NCBI GenBank assembly: GCA_948144175.1
Contig: CANXME010000211.1
Coordinates: 59,782 to 123,781, forward strand
Length of the DNA: 64,000 bases
Source of the DNA: Closterium sp. NIES-65
Taxonomy: Eukaryota; Streptophyta; Zygnematophyceae; Desmidiales; Closteriaceae
Direction: 5' to 3'
The notes below the pieces were generated by a model. That model saw only the letters and a list, made by a program, of their open reading frames with translations. It ran no database searches and had not been told where the DNA came from. The stretch's first letter is position 1. Each line of letters opens with the position of its first letter. The position numbers and the translations under genes are program-made. Shown one piece after another: positions 35,501 to 50,239 of this stretch.

Positions 35501-36690
35501 GCAAGTAGGGCCAAGGAGAACGGAAACGCTCATTTCTCAAAAAGTAAAGGGAATCTAGCGGTCTCACTCGATCAGAAGGTGGGAAATATATAAATCTAGT
35601 GAGCTAATAAGGTTCGAAAGGAATATAATGCATATGTATATGGAAAATGGTGCATTGGCCAGGTCGGTCAGTATGGGAACTTAGAGTGCAAATGCCAGGG
35701 AGAACGGAAGCGCTCAGATCTCGCATAGTACACGGAATCTAGTGGTCTCACTCAAATAGAAGGTAGGAAAAAAATTCATCTAGTGAACGTAAGGCTTTGA
35801 AAGGTAACTAACGCACATGTGTAGAGAAAATGGTGCATCGGCCAGTCTGGCCGTCATTTCGCACTCATAGTGCAGGTGGGGCCAGGAAGAACGGAAACGC
35901 TCATTTCTCAAAAAGTAGAGGGAATCTAACGGTCTCACTCTATCAAAAGGTGGGAAATATATAAATCTAGTCAGCTAAAAAGGTTTGAAATGTATTCAAC
36001 GCACATGTATAGAGAAAATGGTGCATTGGCCAGGTCGGTCAGTATCGGAACTTAAAATGCAAATGCCAGGGAGAACGGAAGCGCTCAGATCTCGCATAGT
36101 ACACGGAATCAAGTGGTCTCACTCAAATAGAAAGTAGGAAATATATTCATCTAGTGAACGTAAGGGTTTGAAAGGTAACTAACGCACATGTGTAGAGAAA
36201 ATGGTGCATCGGCCAGTCTAGCCAGCATTTCGCACTCATAATGCAGGTGGGGCCAGGGAGAACGCAAACGCTCGTTTCTCAAAAAGTAGAGGGAATCTAA
36301 CGGTCTCACTCGATCAGAAGGTGGGAAATATATAAATCTAGTCAGCCAAAAAGGTTTGAAATGTATTCAACGCAAGTGTATAGAGAAAATGGTGCATTGG
36401 CCAGGTCGGTCAGTATCGGAACTTAAAATACAAATGCCAGGGAGAACGGAAGCGCTCAGATCTCGCATAGTATACGGAATCAAGTGGTCTCACTCAAATA
36501 GAAAGTAGGGAAGGGTTTGAAAGGTAACTAACGCACATGTGTAGAGAAAATTGTGCATCGGCCAGTCTGGCCGGCATTTCGCACTTATCGTGCAACTAGG
36601 GCCAAGGAGAACGGAAATGCTCATTTCTCAAAAAGTAGAGGGAATCTAGCAGTCTCACTCGATCAGAAGGTGGGAAATATATAAAACTAG

Positions 36691-36700
36691 TGAGCACTGA
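36691..36700. other. Orientation switch (inversion junction) in satellite A
   Basis: Left of here the array reads forward (...ATCTAGTGAGC, mid-monomer A). Right of here it reads as the reverse complement, entering mid-monomer B (GCACTGAAGTTCCCATACTG, where neighbours have CTAAG). The shared GC at 36694-36695 is a 2-bp microhomology. The two arms are out of phase, so this is not a palindrome centred on a monomer edge. Confidence 0.95.
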
Positions 36701-37524
36701 AGTTCCCATACTGACCGACCTGGCCAATGCACCACTTTCCATATACATATGCATTAGATTCATTTCAAACCTTATTAGCTCACTAGATTTATATATATCC
36801 CACCTTTTGATCGAGTGAGACCGCTAGATTCCCTTTACTTTTTGAGAAATGAGCGTTTCCGTTCTCCTTGGCCCTACTTGCACTATAAGTGCGAAATGCC
36901 GGCCAGACTGGCCGATGCACCATTTTCTCTACACATGTGCGTTAGTTACCTTTCAAACCCTTACGTTCACTAGATGAATTTATTTCCTACCTTCTATTTG
37001 AGTGAGACCACTAGATTCTGTGTACTATGCGAGATCTGAGCGCTTCCATTCTCCTTGGCATTTGCACTCTAAGTTCCCATACTGACCGACCTGGCCAATG
37101 CACCACTTTCCATATACATATACATTAGATTCCTTCCGAACCTTATTAGCTCACTAGATTTATATATTTCCCACCTTTTGATCGAGTGATCCGGCTAGAT
37201 TCCCTTTACTTTCTGAGAAATGAGCGTTTCCGTTCTCCTTGGCCCTACTTGCACTATAAGTGCGAAATGCCGGCCAGACTGGCCGATGCACAATTTTCTC
37301 TACACATGTGCGTTAGTTACCTTTCAGACCCTTACGTTCACTAGATGAATATATTTCCTACCTTATATTTGAGTGAGACCACTAGATTCCGTGTATTATG
37401 CGAGATCTGAGCGGTTCTGTTCTCCCAGGCATTTGCACTCTAAGTTCCCATACTGACCGACCTGGCCAATGCACCATTTTCCATATACATCTGCATTAGA
37501 TTCCTTTCGAACCTTATAAACTCA

Positions 37525-40500
37525 CTAGATTTATATATTTCCCACCTTCTAATCGAGTGAGACCGCTAGATTCCCTTTACTTTTTGAGAAATTAGCGTTT
37601 CCGTTCTCCCTGGCTCTACTTGTACTATAAGTGCGAAATGCCGGCCAGACTGGCCGATGCACCATTTTCTCTACACATGTGCGTTAGTTACTTTTCGAAC
37701 CCTTACGTTCACTAGATGAATTTATTTCCTACCTTCTATTTGAGTGAGACCACTAGATTCCGTGTACTATGCGAGATCTGAGCGCTTCCGTTCTCCCTGG
37801 CATTTGCATTTTAAGTTCCCATACTGACCGACCTGGCCAATGCACCATTTTCCATATACATATGCATTAGATTCCTTCCAAACCTTATTAGCTCACTAGA
37901 TTTATATATTTCCCACCTTCTGATCGAGTGAGACCGCTAGATTCCCTCTACTTTTTGAGAAATGAGCGTTTTCGTTCTCCTTGGCCCTAGGTGCACGATA
38001 AGTGCGAAATGCCGGCCAGACTGGCCGATGCACAATTTTCTCTACACATGTGCGTTAGTTACCTTTCAAACCCTTACGTTCAATAGATGAATATATTTCC
38101 TACTTTCTATTTGAGTGAGACCACTTGATTCCGTGTACTATGCGAGATCTAAGCGCTTCCGTTCTCCCTGGCATTTGCATTTTAAGTTCCGATACTGACT
38201 GACCTGGCCAATGCACCATTTTCTCTATACATGTGCGTTGAATACATTTCAAACCTTTTTAGCTGACTAGATTTATATATTTCCCACCTTCTGATCGAGT
38301 GAGACCGTTCTACCTGGCCCCACTTGCACTATGAGTGCGAAATGCCGGCCAGACTGGCCGATGCACCATTTTCTCTACACATGTGCATTAGTTACCTTTC
38401 AAACCCTTACGTTCACTAGTTGAATATATTTCCTACCTCATATTTGAGTGAGACCACTAGATTCCGTGTATTATGCGAGATCTGAGCGGTTCCGTTCTCC
38501 CAGGCATTTGCACTCTAAGTTCCCATACTGACCGACCTGGCCAATGCACCACTTTCCATATACATATGCATTATATTCCTTTTGAACCTTATAAGCTCAC
38601 TAGATTTATATATTTCCCACCTTCTGATCGAGTGAGACTGCTAGATTCCCTTTACGTTTTGAGAAATGAGCGTTTCCGTTCTGCTTGGCCCTACTTGCAC
38701 TATAAGTGCGAAATGCCGGCCAGACTGGCCGATGCACCATTTTCTCTACACATGTGCGTTAGTTACCTTTCAAACCCTTACGTTCACTAGATGAATTTAT
38801 TTCCTACCTTCTATTTGAGTGAGACCACTAGATTCCGTGTACTATGCGAGATCTGAGCGCTTCCGTTCTCCCTGGCATTTGCATTTTAAGTTCCCATACT
38901 GACCGACCTGGCCAATGCACCATTTTCCATATACATATGCATTAGATTCCTTTCGAACCTTATTAGCTCACTAGATTTATATATTTCCCACCTTCTGATC
39001 GAGTGAGACCACTAGATTCCCTCTACTTTTTGAGAAATGAGCGTTTTCGTTCTCCTTGGCCCTAGGTGCACGATAAGTGCGAAATGCCGGCCAGACTGGC
39101 CGATGCACAATTTTCTCTACACATGTGTGTTAGTTACCTTTCAAACCCTTACGTTCACCAGATGAATATATTTCCTACTTTCTATTTGAGTGAGACCACT
39201 TGATTCCGTGTACTATGCGAGATCTGAGCGCTTCCGTTCTCCCTGGCATTTGCATTTTAAGTTCCGATACTGACCGACCTGGCCAATGCACCATTTTCTC
39301 TATACATGTGCGTTGAATACATTTCAAACCTTTTTAGCTGACTAGATATATATATTTCCCACCTTCTGATCGAGTGAGACCGTTAGATTCCCTCTACTTT
39401 TTGAGAAACGAGCGTTTCCGTTCTACCTGGCCCTGCCTGCACTATGAGTGCGAAATGCCGGCCAGACTGGCCGATGCACCATTTTCTCTACACATGTGCA
39501 TTAGTTACCTTTCAAACCCTTACGTTCACTAGATGAATATATTTCCTACCTTATATTTGAGTGAGACCACTAGATTCCGTGTATTATGCGAGATCTGAGC
39601 GGTTCCGTTCTCCCAGGCATTTGCACTCTAAGTTCCCATACTGACCGACCTGGCCAATGCACCACTTTCCATATACATATGCATTAGATTCCTTTTGAAC
39701 CTTATAAGCTCACTAGATTTATATTTTTCCCACCTTCTGATCGAGTGAGACTGCTAGATTCCCTTTACTTTTTGAGAAATGAGCGTTTCCGTTCTCCTTG
39801 GCCCTACTTGCACTACAAGTGCGAAATGCCGGCCAGACTGGCCGATGCACCATTTTCTCTACACATGTGCGTAAGTTACCTTTCAAACCCTTACGTTCAC
39901 TAGATGAATTTATTTCCTACCTTCTATTTGAGTGAGACCACTAGATTCCGTGTATTATGCGAGATCTGAGCGGTTCTGTCTCCCAAGCATTTGCACTCTA
40001 AGTTCCCATACTGACCGACCTGGCCAATGCACCACTTTCCATATACATATGCATTAGATTCCTTTCGAACCTTATTAGCTCACTAGATTTATATATTTCC
40101 CACCTTATGATTGAGTGAGACCGCTAGATTCCCTTTACTTTTTGAGAAATGAGTGTTTCCGTTCTCCTTGGCCCTACTTGCAGTATAAGTGCGAAATGCC
40201 GGCCAGACTGGCCGATGCACCATTTTCTCTACACATGTGCGTTAGTTACCTTTCAAACCCTTAAGTTCACTAGATGAATTTATTTCCTACCTTCTATTTG
40301 AGTGAGACCACTAGATTCAGTGTACTATGCGAGATCTGAGCGCTTCCGTTCTCCGTGGCATTTGCATTTTAAGTTCCCATACTGACCGACCTGGCCAATG
40401 CACCATTTTCCATATACATATGCATTAGATTCCTTTCGAACCTTATTAGCTCACTAGAATTATATATTTCCCACCTTCTGATCGAGTGAGACCGCTAGAT

Positions 40501-41832
40501 TCCCTTTACTTTTTTGAGAAATGAGCGTTTCCGTTCTCCTTGGCCCTACTTGCACTATAAGTGCGAAATGCCGGCCAGACTGGCCGATGCACCATTTTCT
40601 CCACACATGTGCGTTAGTTACCTTTCAATCCCTTACGTTCACTAGATGAATTTATTTCCTACCTTCTTTTTGAGTGAGACCACTAGATTCCGTGTACTAT
40701 GCGAGATCTGAGCGGTTCCGTTCTCCCAGGCATTTGCACTCTAAGTTGCCATACTGACCGACCTGGCCAATGCACCAGTTTCCATATACATATGCATTAG
40801 ATTCCTTGTGAACCTTATAAGCTGACTAGATTTATATATTTCCCACCTTCTGATCGAGTGAGACCGCTAGATTCCCTTTACTTTTTGAGAAATGAGCGTT
40901 TCCGTTCTCCTTGGCCCTACTTGCACTATAAGTGCGAAATGCCGGCCAGACTGGCCGACGCACCATTTTCTCTACACATGTGCGTTAGTTACCTTTCAAA
41001 CCCTTACGTTCACTAGATGAATATATTTCCTACCTTCTATTTGAGTGAGACCACTAGATCCCGTGTACTATGCGAGATCTGAGCGCTTCCGTTCTCCCTG
41101 GCATTTGCACTCTAAGTTCCCATACTGACCGACCTGGCCAATGCACCATTTTCCATATACATATGCATTAGATTCCTTTCGAACCTTATTAGCTCACTAG
41201 ATTTATATATTTTCCACCTTATGATCGAGTGAGACCGCTAGATTCCCTTTACGTTTTGAGAAATGAGTGTTTCCGTTCTCCTTGGCCCTACTTGCAGTAT
41301 AAGTGCGAAATGCCGGCCAGACTGGCCGATGCACCATTTTCTCTACACATGTGCGTTAGTTACCTTTCAAACCCTTACGTTCACTAGATGAATTTATTTC
41401 CTACCTTCTATTTGAGTGAGACCACTAGATTCCGTGTACTATGCGAGATCTGAGCACTTCCGTTCTCCCTGGCATTTGCGCTCTAAGTTCCCATACTGAC
41501 CGACCTGGCCAATGCACCATTTTCCATATACATATGCATTAGATTCCTTTGGATCCTTCTTAGCTCACTCGATTTATATATTTCCCACCTTCTGATCGAG
41601 TGAGACCGCTAGATTCTCTTTACTTTTTGAGAAATGAGCGTTTCCGTTCTCCTTGGCCCTACTTGCACTATAAGTGCGAAATGCCGGCCAGACTGGCCGA
41701 TGCACCATTTTCTCTACACATGTGCGTTAGTTACCTTTCAAACCCTTACGTTAACTAGATGAGTTTATTTCCTACCTTCTATTTGAGTGAGACCACTAGG
41801 TTCCGTGTACTATGCGAGATCTGAGCGCTTCC
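37525..41832 (-). repeat. Large satellite A block, copy 1 (4.3 kb)
   Basis: This matches 43431-47768 at an offset of 5,936 bp, which is 16 x 371. Before a 38-bp deletion in copy 1 near 38307 the offset is 5,898. Markers include ATTAGCGTTTCC, TGCACGATAAGTGC, CCGACGCACC and ACTAGATGAGTTTATT. Sequence identity appears nearly complete. Confidence 0.88.
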
Positions 41833-43430
41833 GTTCTCCCTGGCATTTGCATTTTAAGTTCCGATACTGACCGACCTGGCCAATGCACCATTTTCTCTAT
41901 ACATGTGCGTTGAATACATTTCAAACCTTTTTAGCTGACTAGATATATATATTTCCCACCTTCTGATCGAGTGAGACCGTTAGATTCCCTCTACTTTTTG
42001 AGAAACGAGCGTTTCCGTTCTACCTGGCCCTGCCTGCACTATGAGTGCGAAATGCCGGCCAGACTGGCCGATGCACCATTTTCTCTACACATGTGCATTA
42101 GTTACCTTTCAAACCCTTACGTTCACTAGATGAATATATTTCCTACCTTATATTTGAGTGAGACCACTAGATTCCGTGTATTATGCGAGATCTGAGCGGT
42201 TCCGTTCTCCCAGGCATTTGCACTCTAAGTTCCCATACTGACCGACCTGGCCAATGCACCACTTTCCATATACATATGCATTAGATTCCTTTTGAACCTT
42301 ATAAGCTCACTAGATTTATATTTTTCCCACCTTCTGATCGAGTGAGACTGCTAGATTCCCTTTACTTTTTGAGAAATGAGCGTTTCCGTTCTCCTTGGCC
42401 CTACTTGCACTACAAGTGCGAAATGCCGGCCAGACTGGCCGATGCACCATTTTCTCTACACATGTGCGTAAGTTACCTTTCAAACCCTTACGTTCACTAG
42501 ATGAATTTATTTCCTACCTTCTATTTGAGTGAGACCACTAGATTCCGTGTATTATGCGAGATCTGAGCGGTTCTGTCTCCCAAGCATTTGCACTCTAAGT
42601 TCCCATACTGACCGACCTGGCCAATGCACCACTTTCCATATACATATGCATTAGATTCCTTTCGAACCTTATTAGCTCACTAGATTTATATATTTCCCAC
42701 CTTATGATTGAGTGAGACCGCTAGATTCCCTTTACTTTTTGAGAAATGAGTGTTTCCGTTCTCCTTGGCCCTACTTGCAGTATAAGTGCGAAATGCCGGC
42801 CAGACTGGCCGATGCACCATTTTCTCTACACATGTGCGTTAGTTACCTTTCAAACCCTTAAGTTCACTAGATGAATTTATTTCCTACCTTCTATTTGAGT
42901 GAGACCACTAGATTCAGTGTACTATGCGAGATCTGAGCGCTTCCGTTCTCCGTGGCATTTGCATTTTAAGTTCCCATACTGACCGACCTGGCCAATGCAC
43001 CATTTTCCATATACATATGCATTAGATTCCTTTCGAACCTTATTAGCTCACTAGAATTATATATTTCCCACCTTCTGATCGAGTGAGACCGCTAGATTCC
43101 CTTTACTTTTTTGAGAAATGAGCGTTTCCGTTCTCCTTGGCCCTACTTGCACTATAAGTGCGAAATGCCGGCCAGACTGGCCGATGCACCATTTTCTCCA
43201 CACATGTGCGTTAGTTACCTTTCAATCCCTTACGTTCACTAGATGAATTTATTTCCTACCTTCTTTTTGAGTGAGACCACTAGATTCCGTGTACTATGCG
43301 AGATCTGAGCGGTTCCGTTCTCCCAGGCATTTGCACTCTAAGTTGCCATACTGACCGACCTGGCCAATGCACCAGTTTCCATATACATATGCATTAGATT
43401 CCTTGTGAACCTTATAAGCTGACTAGATTT
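41833..43430 (-). repeat. Extra 1.6-kb partial copy of the block
   Basis: Duplicates about 39236-40833 at an offset of 2,597 bp (7 x 371). The same segment recurs inside block copy 2 at a further offset of 3,339 bp (9 x 371). The marker GGCCCTGCCTGCAC lies near 39429, 42026 and 45365. Confidence 0.87.
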
Positions 43431-46400
43431 ATATATTTCCCACCTTCTAATCGAGTGAGACCGCTAGATTCCCTTTACTTTTTGAGAAATTAGCGTTTCC
43501 GTTCTCCCTGGCTCTACTTGTACTATAAGTGCGAAATGCCGGCCAGACTGGCCGATGCACCATTTTCTCTACACATGTGCGTTAGTTACTTTTCGAACCC
43601 TTACGTTCACTAGATGAATTTATTTCCTACCTTCTATTTGAGTGAGACCACTAGATTCCGTGTACTATGCGAGATCTGAGCGCTTCCGTTCTCCCTGGCA
43701 TTTGCATTTTAAGTTCCCATACTGACCGACCTGGCCAATGCACCATTTTCCATATACATATGCATTAGATTCCTTCCAAACCTTATTAGCTCACTAGATT
43801 TATATATTTCCCACCTTCTGATCGAGTGAGACCGCTAGATTCCCTCTACTTTTTGAGAAATGAGCGTTTTCGTTCTCCTTGGCCCTAGGTGCACGATAAG
43901 TGCGAAATGCCGGCCAGACTGGCCGATGCACAATTTTCTCTACACATGTGCGTTAGTTACCTTTCAAACCCTTACGTTCAATAGATGAATATATTTCCTA
44001 CTTTCTATTTGAGTGAGACCACTTGATTCCGTGTACTATGCGAGATCTAAGCGCTTCCGTTCTCCCTGGCATTTGCATTTTAAGTTCCGATACTGACTGA
44101 CCTGGCCAATGCACCATTTTCTCTATACATGTGCGTTGAATACATTTCAAACCTTTTTAGCTGACTAGATTTATATATTTCCCACCTTCTGATCGAGTGA
44201 GACCGTTAGATTCCCTCTACTTTTTGAGAAACGAGCGTTTCCGTTCTACCTGGCCCCACTTGCACTATGAGTGCGAAATGCCGGCCAGACTGGCCGATGC
44301 ACCATTTTCTCTACACATGTGCATTAGTTACCTTTCAAACCCTTACGTTCACTAGTTGAATATATTTCCTACCTCATATTTGAGTGAGACCACTAGATTC
44401 CGTGTATTATGCGAGATCTGAGCGGTTCCGTTCTCCCAGGCATTTGCACTCTAAGTTCCCATACTGACCGACCTGGCCAATGCACCACTTTCCATATACA
44501 TATGCATTATATTCCTTTTGAACCTTATAAGCTCACTAGATTTATATATTTCCCACCTTCTGATCGAGTGAGACTGCTAGATTCCCTTTACGTTTTGAGA
44601 AATGAGCGTTTCCGTTCTGCTTGGCCCTACTTGCACTATAAGTGCGAAATGCCGGCCAGACTGGCCGATGCACCATTTTCTCTACACATGTGCGTTAGTT
44701 ACCTTTCAAACCCTTACGTTCACTAGATGAATTTATTTCCTACCTTCTATTTGAGTGAGACCACTAGATTCCGTGTACTATGCGAGATCTGAGCGCTTCC
44801 GTTCTCCCTGGCATTTGCATTTTAAGTTCCCATACTGACCGACCTGGCCAATGCACCATTTTCCATATACATATGCATTAGATTCCTTTCGAACCTTATT
44901 AGCTCACTAGATTTATATATTTCCCACCTTCTGATCGAGTGAGACCACTAGATTCCCTCTACTTTTTGAGAAATGAGCGTTTTCGTTCTCCTTGGCCCTA
45001 GGTGCACGATAAGTGCGAAATGCCGGCCAGACTGGCCGATGCACAATTTTCTCTACACATGTGTGTTAGTTACCTTTCAAACCCTTACGTTCACCAGATG
45101 AATATATTTCCTACTTTCTATTTGAGTGAGACCACTTGATTCCGTGTACTATGCGAGATCTGAGCGCTTCCGTTCTCCCTGGCATTTGCATTTTAAGTTC
45201 CGATACTGACCGACCTGGCCAATGCACCATTTTCTCTATACATGTGCGTTGAATACATTTCAAACCTTTTTAGCTGACTAGATATATATATTTCCCACCT
45301 TCTGATCGAGTGAGACCGTTAGATTCCCTCTACTTTTTGAGAAACGAGCGTTTCCGTTCTACCTGGCCCTGCCTGCACTATGAGTGCGAAATGCCGGCCA
45401 GACTGGCCGATGCACCATTTTCTCTACACATGTGCATTAGTTACCTTTCAAACCCTTACGTTCACTAGATGAATATATTTCCTACCTTATATTTGAGTGA
45501 GACCACTAGATTCCGTGTATTATGCGAGATCTGAGCGGTTCCGTTCTCCCAGGCATTTGCACTCTAAGTTCCCATACTGACCGACCTGGCCAATGCACCA
45601 CTTTCCATATACATATGCATTAGATTCCTTTTGAACCTTATAAGCTCACTAGATTTATATTTTTCCCACCTTCTGATCGAGTGAGACTGCTAGATTCCCT
45701 TTACTTTTTGAGAAATGAGCGTTTCCGTTCTCCTTGGCCCTACTTGCACTACAAGTGCGAAATGCCGGCCAGACTGGCCGATGCACCATTTTCTCTACAC
45801 ATGTGCGTAAGTTACCTTTCAAACCCTTACGTTCACTAGATGAATTTATTTCCTACCTTCTATTTGAGTGAGACCACTAGATTCCGTGTATTATGCGAGA
45901 TCTGAGCGGTTCTGTCTCCCAAGCATTTGCACTCTAAGTTCCCATACTGACCGACCTGGCCAATGCACCACTTTCCATATACATATGCATTAGATTCCTT
46001 TCGAACCTTATTAGCTCACTAGATTTATATATTTCCCACCTTATGATTGAGTGAGACCGCTAGATTCCCTTTACTTTTTGAGAAATGAGTGTTTCCGTTC
46101 TCCTTGGCCCTACTTGCAGTATAAGTGCGAAATGCCGGCCAGACTGGCCGATGCACCATTTTCTCTACACATGTGCGTTAGTTACCTTTCAAACCCTTAA
46201 GTTCACTAGATGAATTTATTTCCTACCTTCTATTTGAGTGAGACCACTAGATTCAGTGTACTATGCGAGATCTGAGCGCTTCCGTTCTCCGTGGCATTTG
46301 CATTTTAAGTTCCCATACTGACCGACCTGGCCAATGCACCATTTTCCATATACATATGCATTAGATTCCTTTCGAACCTTATTAGCTCACTAGAATTATA

Positions 46401-47768
46401 TATTTCCCACCTTCTGATCGAGTGAGACCGCTAGATTCCCTTTACTTTTTTGAGAAATGAGCGTTTCCGTTCTCCTTGGCCCTACTTGCACTATAAGTGC
46501 GAAATGCCGGCCAGACTGGCCGATGCACCATTTTCTCCACACATGTGCGTTAGTTACCTTTCAATCCCTTACGTTCACTAGATGAATTTATTTCCTACCT
46601 TCTTTTTGAGTGAGACCACTAGATTCCGTGTACTATGCGAGATCTGAGCGGTTCCGTTCTCCCAGGCATTTGCACTCTAAGTTGCCATACTGACCGACCT
46701 GGCCAATGCACCAGTTTCCATATACATATGCATTAGATTCCTTGTGAACCTTATAAGCTGACTAGATTTATATATTTCCCACCTTCTGATCGAGTGAGAC
46801 CGCTAGATTCCCTTTACTTTTTGAGAAATGAGCGTTTCCGTTCTCCTTGGCCCTACTTGCACTATAAGTGCGAAATGCCGGCCAGACTGGCCGACGCACC
46901 ATTTTCTCTACACATGTGCGTTAGTTACCTTTCAAACCCTTACGTTCACTAGATGAATATATTTCCTACCTTCTATTTGAGTGAGACCACTAGATCCCGT
47001 GTACTATGCGAGATCTGAGCGCTTCCGTTCTCCCTGGCATTTGCACTCTAAGTTCCCATACTGACCGACCTGGCCAATGCACCATTTTCCATATACATAT
47101 GCATTAGATTCCTTTCGAACCTTATTAGCTCACTAGATTTATATATTTTCCACCTTATGATCGAGTGAGACCGCTAGATTCCCTTTACGTTTTGAGAAAT
47201 GAGTGTTTCCGTTCTCCTTGGCCCTACTTGCAGTATAAGTGCGAAATGCCGGCCAGACTGGCCGATGCACCATTTTCTCTACACATGTGCGTTAGTTACC
47301 TTTCAAACCCTTACGTTCACTAGATGAATTTATTTCCTACCTTCTATTTGAGTGAGACCACTAGATTCCGTGTACTATGCGAGATCTGAGCACTTCCGTT
47401 CTCCCTGGCATTTGCGCTCTAAGTTCCCATACTGACCGACCTGGCCAATGCACCATTTTCCATATACATATGCATTAGATTCCTTTGGATCCTTCTTAGC
47501 TCACTCGATTTATATATTTCCCACCTTCTGATCGAGTGAGACCGCTAGATTCTCTTTACTTTTTGAGAAATGAGCGTTTCCGTTCTCCTTGGCCCTACTT
47601 GCACTATAAGTGCGAAATGCCGGCCAGACTGGCCGATGCACCATTTTCTCTACACATGTGCGTTAGTTACCTTTCAAACCCTTACGTTAACTAGATGAGT
47701 TTATTTCCTACCTTCTATTTGAGTGAGACCACTAGGTTCCGTGTACTATGCGAGATCTGAGCGCTTCC
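43431..47768 (-). repeat. Large satellite A block, copy 2 (4.3 kb)
   Basis: Second copy of 37525-41832, retaining the 38 bp lost from copy 1. It ends near 47768, where copy 1 continues with CGTTCTCCCTGG and this copy with TTTCTCCCTAGC. Confidence 0.88.
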
Positions 47769-50239
47769 TTTCTCCCTAGCATTTGTACTCTAAGTTCCCA
47801 TACTGACCGACCTGGCCAATGCACCATTTTCCATATACATATGCATTAGATTCCTTTCGAACCTTATTAGGTCACTAGATTTATATATTTCCCACCTTCT
47901 GATCCAGTGAGACCGCTAGATTCCCTTTACTTTTTGAGAAATGAGCGTTTCCGTTCTCCTTGGCCCTACTTGCACTATAAGTGCGCAATGCCGGCCAGAG
48001 TGGCCGATGCACCATTTTCTCTACACATAAGCGTTAGTTACCTTTCAAACCCTTACGTTCACTAGATGAATTTAGTTCCTTCCTTCTATTTGAGTGAGAC
48101 CACTAGATTCCGTGTACTATGCGAGATCTGAGCGCTTCCGTTCTCCCTGACATTTGCACTCTAAGTTCCCATACTGACCGACCTGGCCAATGCACCATTT
48201 TCCATATACATATGCATTAGATTCCTTTCGAACCTTATTAGCTCACTAGATTTATATATTTCCCACCTTCTGATCGAGTGAGACTGCTAGATTCCCTTTA
48301 CTTTTTGAGAAATGAGCGTTTCCGTTCTCCTTGACCCTACTTGCACTATAAGTGCGAAATGCCGGCCAGACTGGCCGATGCACCATTTTCTCTACACATG
48401 TGCGTTAGTTACCATTCAAACCCTTACGTTCACTAGATGAATTTATTTCCTACCTTCTATTTGGGTGAGACCACTAGATTCCGTGTACTATGCGAGATCT
48501 GAGCGCTTCCGTTCTCCCTGGCATTTGCACTCTAAGTTCCCATACTGACCGACCTGGCCAATGCACCATTTTCCATATACATATGCATTAGATTCCTTTC
48601 AAACCTTATTAACTCACTAGATTTATATATTTCCCACCTTCTGATCGAGTGAGACCGCTAGATTCCCTCTACTTTTTGAGAAATGAGCGTTTCCGTTCTC
48701 CTTGGCCCTAGTTGCACTATAAGTGCGAAATGCCGGCCAGACTGGCCGATGCACAATTTTCTCTACACATGTGCGTTAGTTCCCTTTCAAACCCTTACGT
48801 TCACTAGATGAATATAATTCCTACTTTCTATTTGAGTGAGACCACTTGATTCCGTGTACTATGCGAGATCTGAGCGCTTCCATTCTTCCTGGCATTTGCA
48901 TCTTAAGTTCCGATACTGACCGACCTGGCCAATGCACCATTTTTTCTATACATGTGCGTTGAATACATTTCGAACCTTTTTAGCTGACTAGATGTATATA
49001 TTTCCCACCTTCTGATTGAGTGAGACCGTTAGATTCCCTCTACTTTTTGAGAAACGAGCGTTTCCGTTCTCTCTGGCCCCACCTGCACTATGAGTGCGAA
49101 ATGCCGGCCAGACTGACCGATGCACCATTTTCTCTACACATGTGCGTTAGTTACCTTTCAAACCATTACGTTCACTAGATGAATATATTTCCTACCTTAT
49201 ATTTGAGTGAGACCACTAGATTCCGTGTATTATGCGAGATCTGAGCAGTTCCGTTCTCCCAGGCATTTGCACTCTAAGTTCCCATACTGACCGATCTGGC
49301 CAATGCACCACTTTCTATATACATATGCATTAGATTCCTTCTGAACCTTATAAGCTCACTAGATTTTTATATTTCCCACCTTCTGATCGAGTGAGACTGC
49401 TAGATTCCCTTTACTTTTTGAGAAATGAGCGTTTCCGTTCTCCTTGGCCCTACTTGCACTATAAGTGCGAAATGCCGGCCAGACTGGCAGATGCACCATT
49501 TTCTCTACACATGTGCGTTAGATACCTTTCAAACCCTTACGTTCACTAGATGAATTTATTTCCTACCTTCTATTTGAGTGAGACCACTAGATTCCGTGTA
49601 CTATGCGAGATCTGAGCGCTTTCGTTCTCCCTAGCATTTGCATTTGAAGTTCCGATACTGACCGACCTGGCCAATGCACCATTTTCTCTATACATGTGCG
49701 TTGAATACCTTTCAAACCTTTTTAGCTGGCTAGATTTATATATTTCCCACCTTCTGATCTAGTGAGACCGTTAGATTCCCTCTACTTTTTGAGAAACGAG
49801 CGTTTCCGTTCTCCCTGGCCCCACCTGCACTATGAGTGCGAAATGCCGGCCAGACTGGCCGATGCACCATTTTCTCTACACATGTGCGTTAGTTACCTTT
49901 CAAACCCTTACGTTCACTAGATGAATATATTTCCTACTTTCTTTTTGAGTGAGACCACTTGATTCCGTGTACTATGCGAGATCTGAGCGCCTCCGTTCTC
50001 CCTGGCATTTGCATTTTAAGTTCCGATACTGACCGACCTGGCCAATGCACCATTTTCTCTATACATATGCGCTGAATACATTTCAAACCTTTTTAGCTGA
50101 CTAGATTTATATATTTCCCACCTTCTGATCGAGTGAGACCGTTAGATTCCCTCTACTTTTCGAGAAACGAGCGTTTTCGTTCTCCTTGGCCCCACCTGCA
50201 CTATGAGTGCGAAATGCTGGCCAGACTGGCCGATGCACC

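Larger units (their letters stand above)
16951..36695 (+). repeat. Satellite A array, forward orientation, continued
   Basis: The same A/B and A'/B' dimers as at 1-9302, in the same orientation and in phase across the copia insertion. The array contains local duplications (789, 1482 and 3 x 1113 bp). Small internal deletions occur near 17565, 18260, 20210, 33590 and 36508, and there is a mosaic patch near 35310-35345. I found no gene in these 19.7 kb. The recurrent 60-112 residue frames on the minus strand begin at GTG and are broken in neighbouring monomers. Confidence 0.96.
36696..50239 (-). repeat. Satellite A array, inverted orientation
   Basis: Reverse-complement A/B dimers; for example the monomer A dyad region now reads GCACTATAAGTGCGAAATGC followed by CGGCCAGACTGGCCG. 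The arm contains a large block duplication and an extra partial copy. The last monomer before satellite B ends at GATGCACCA. No gene is visible; two identical 105-residue frames at 38473 and 44409 are products of the block duplication. Confidence 0.96.
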
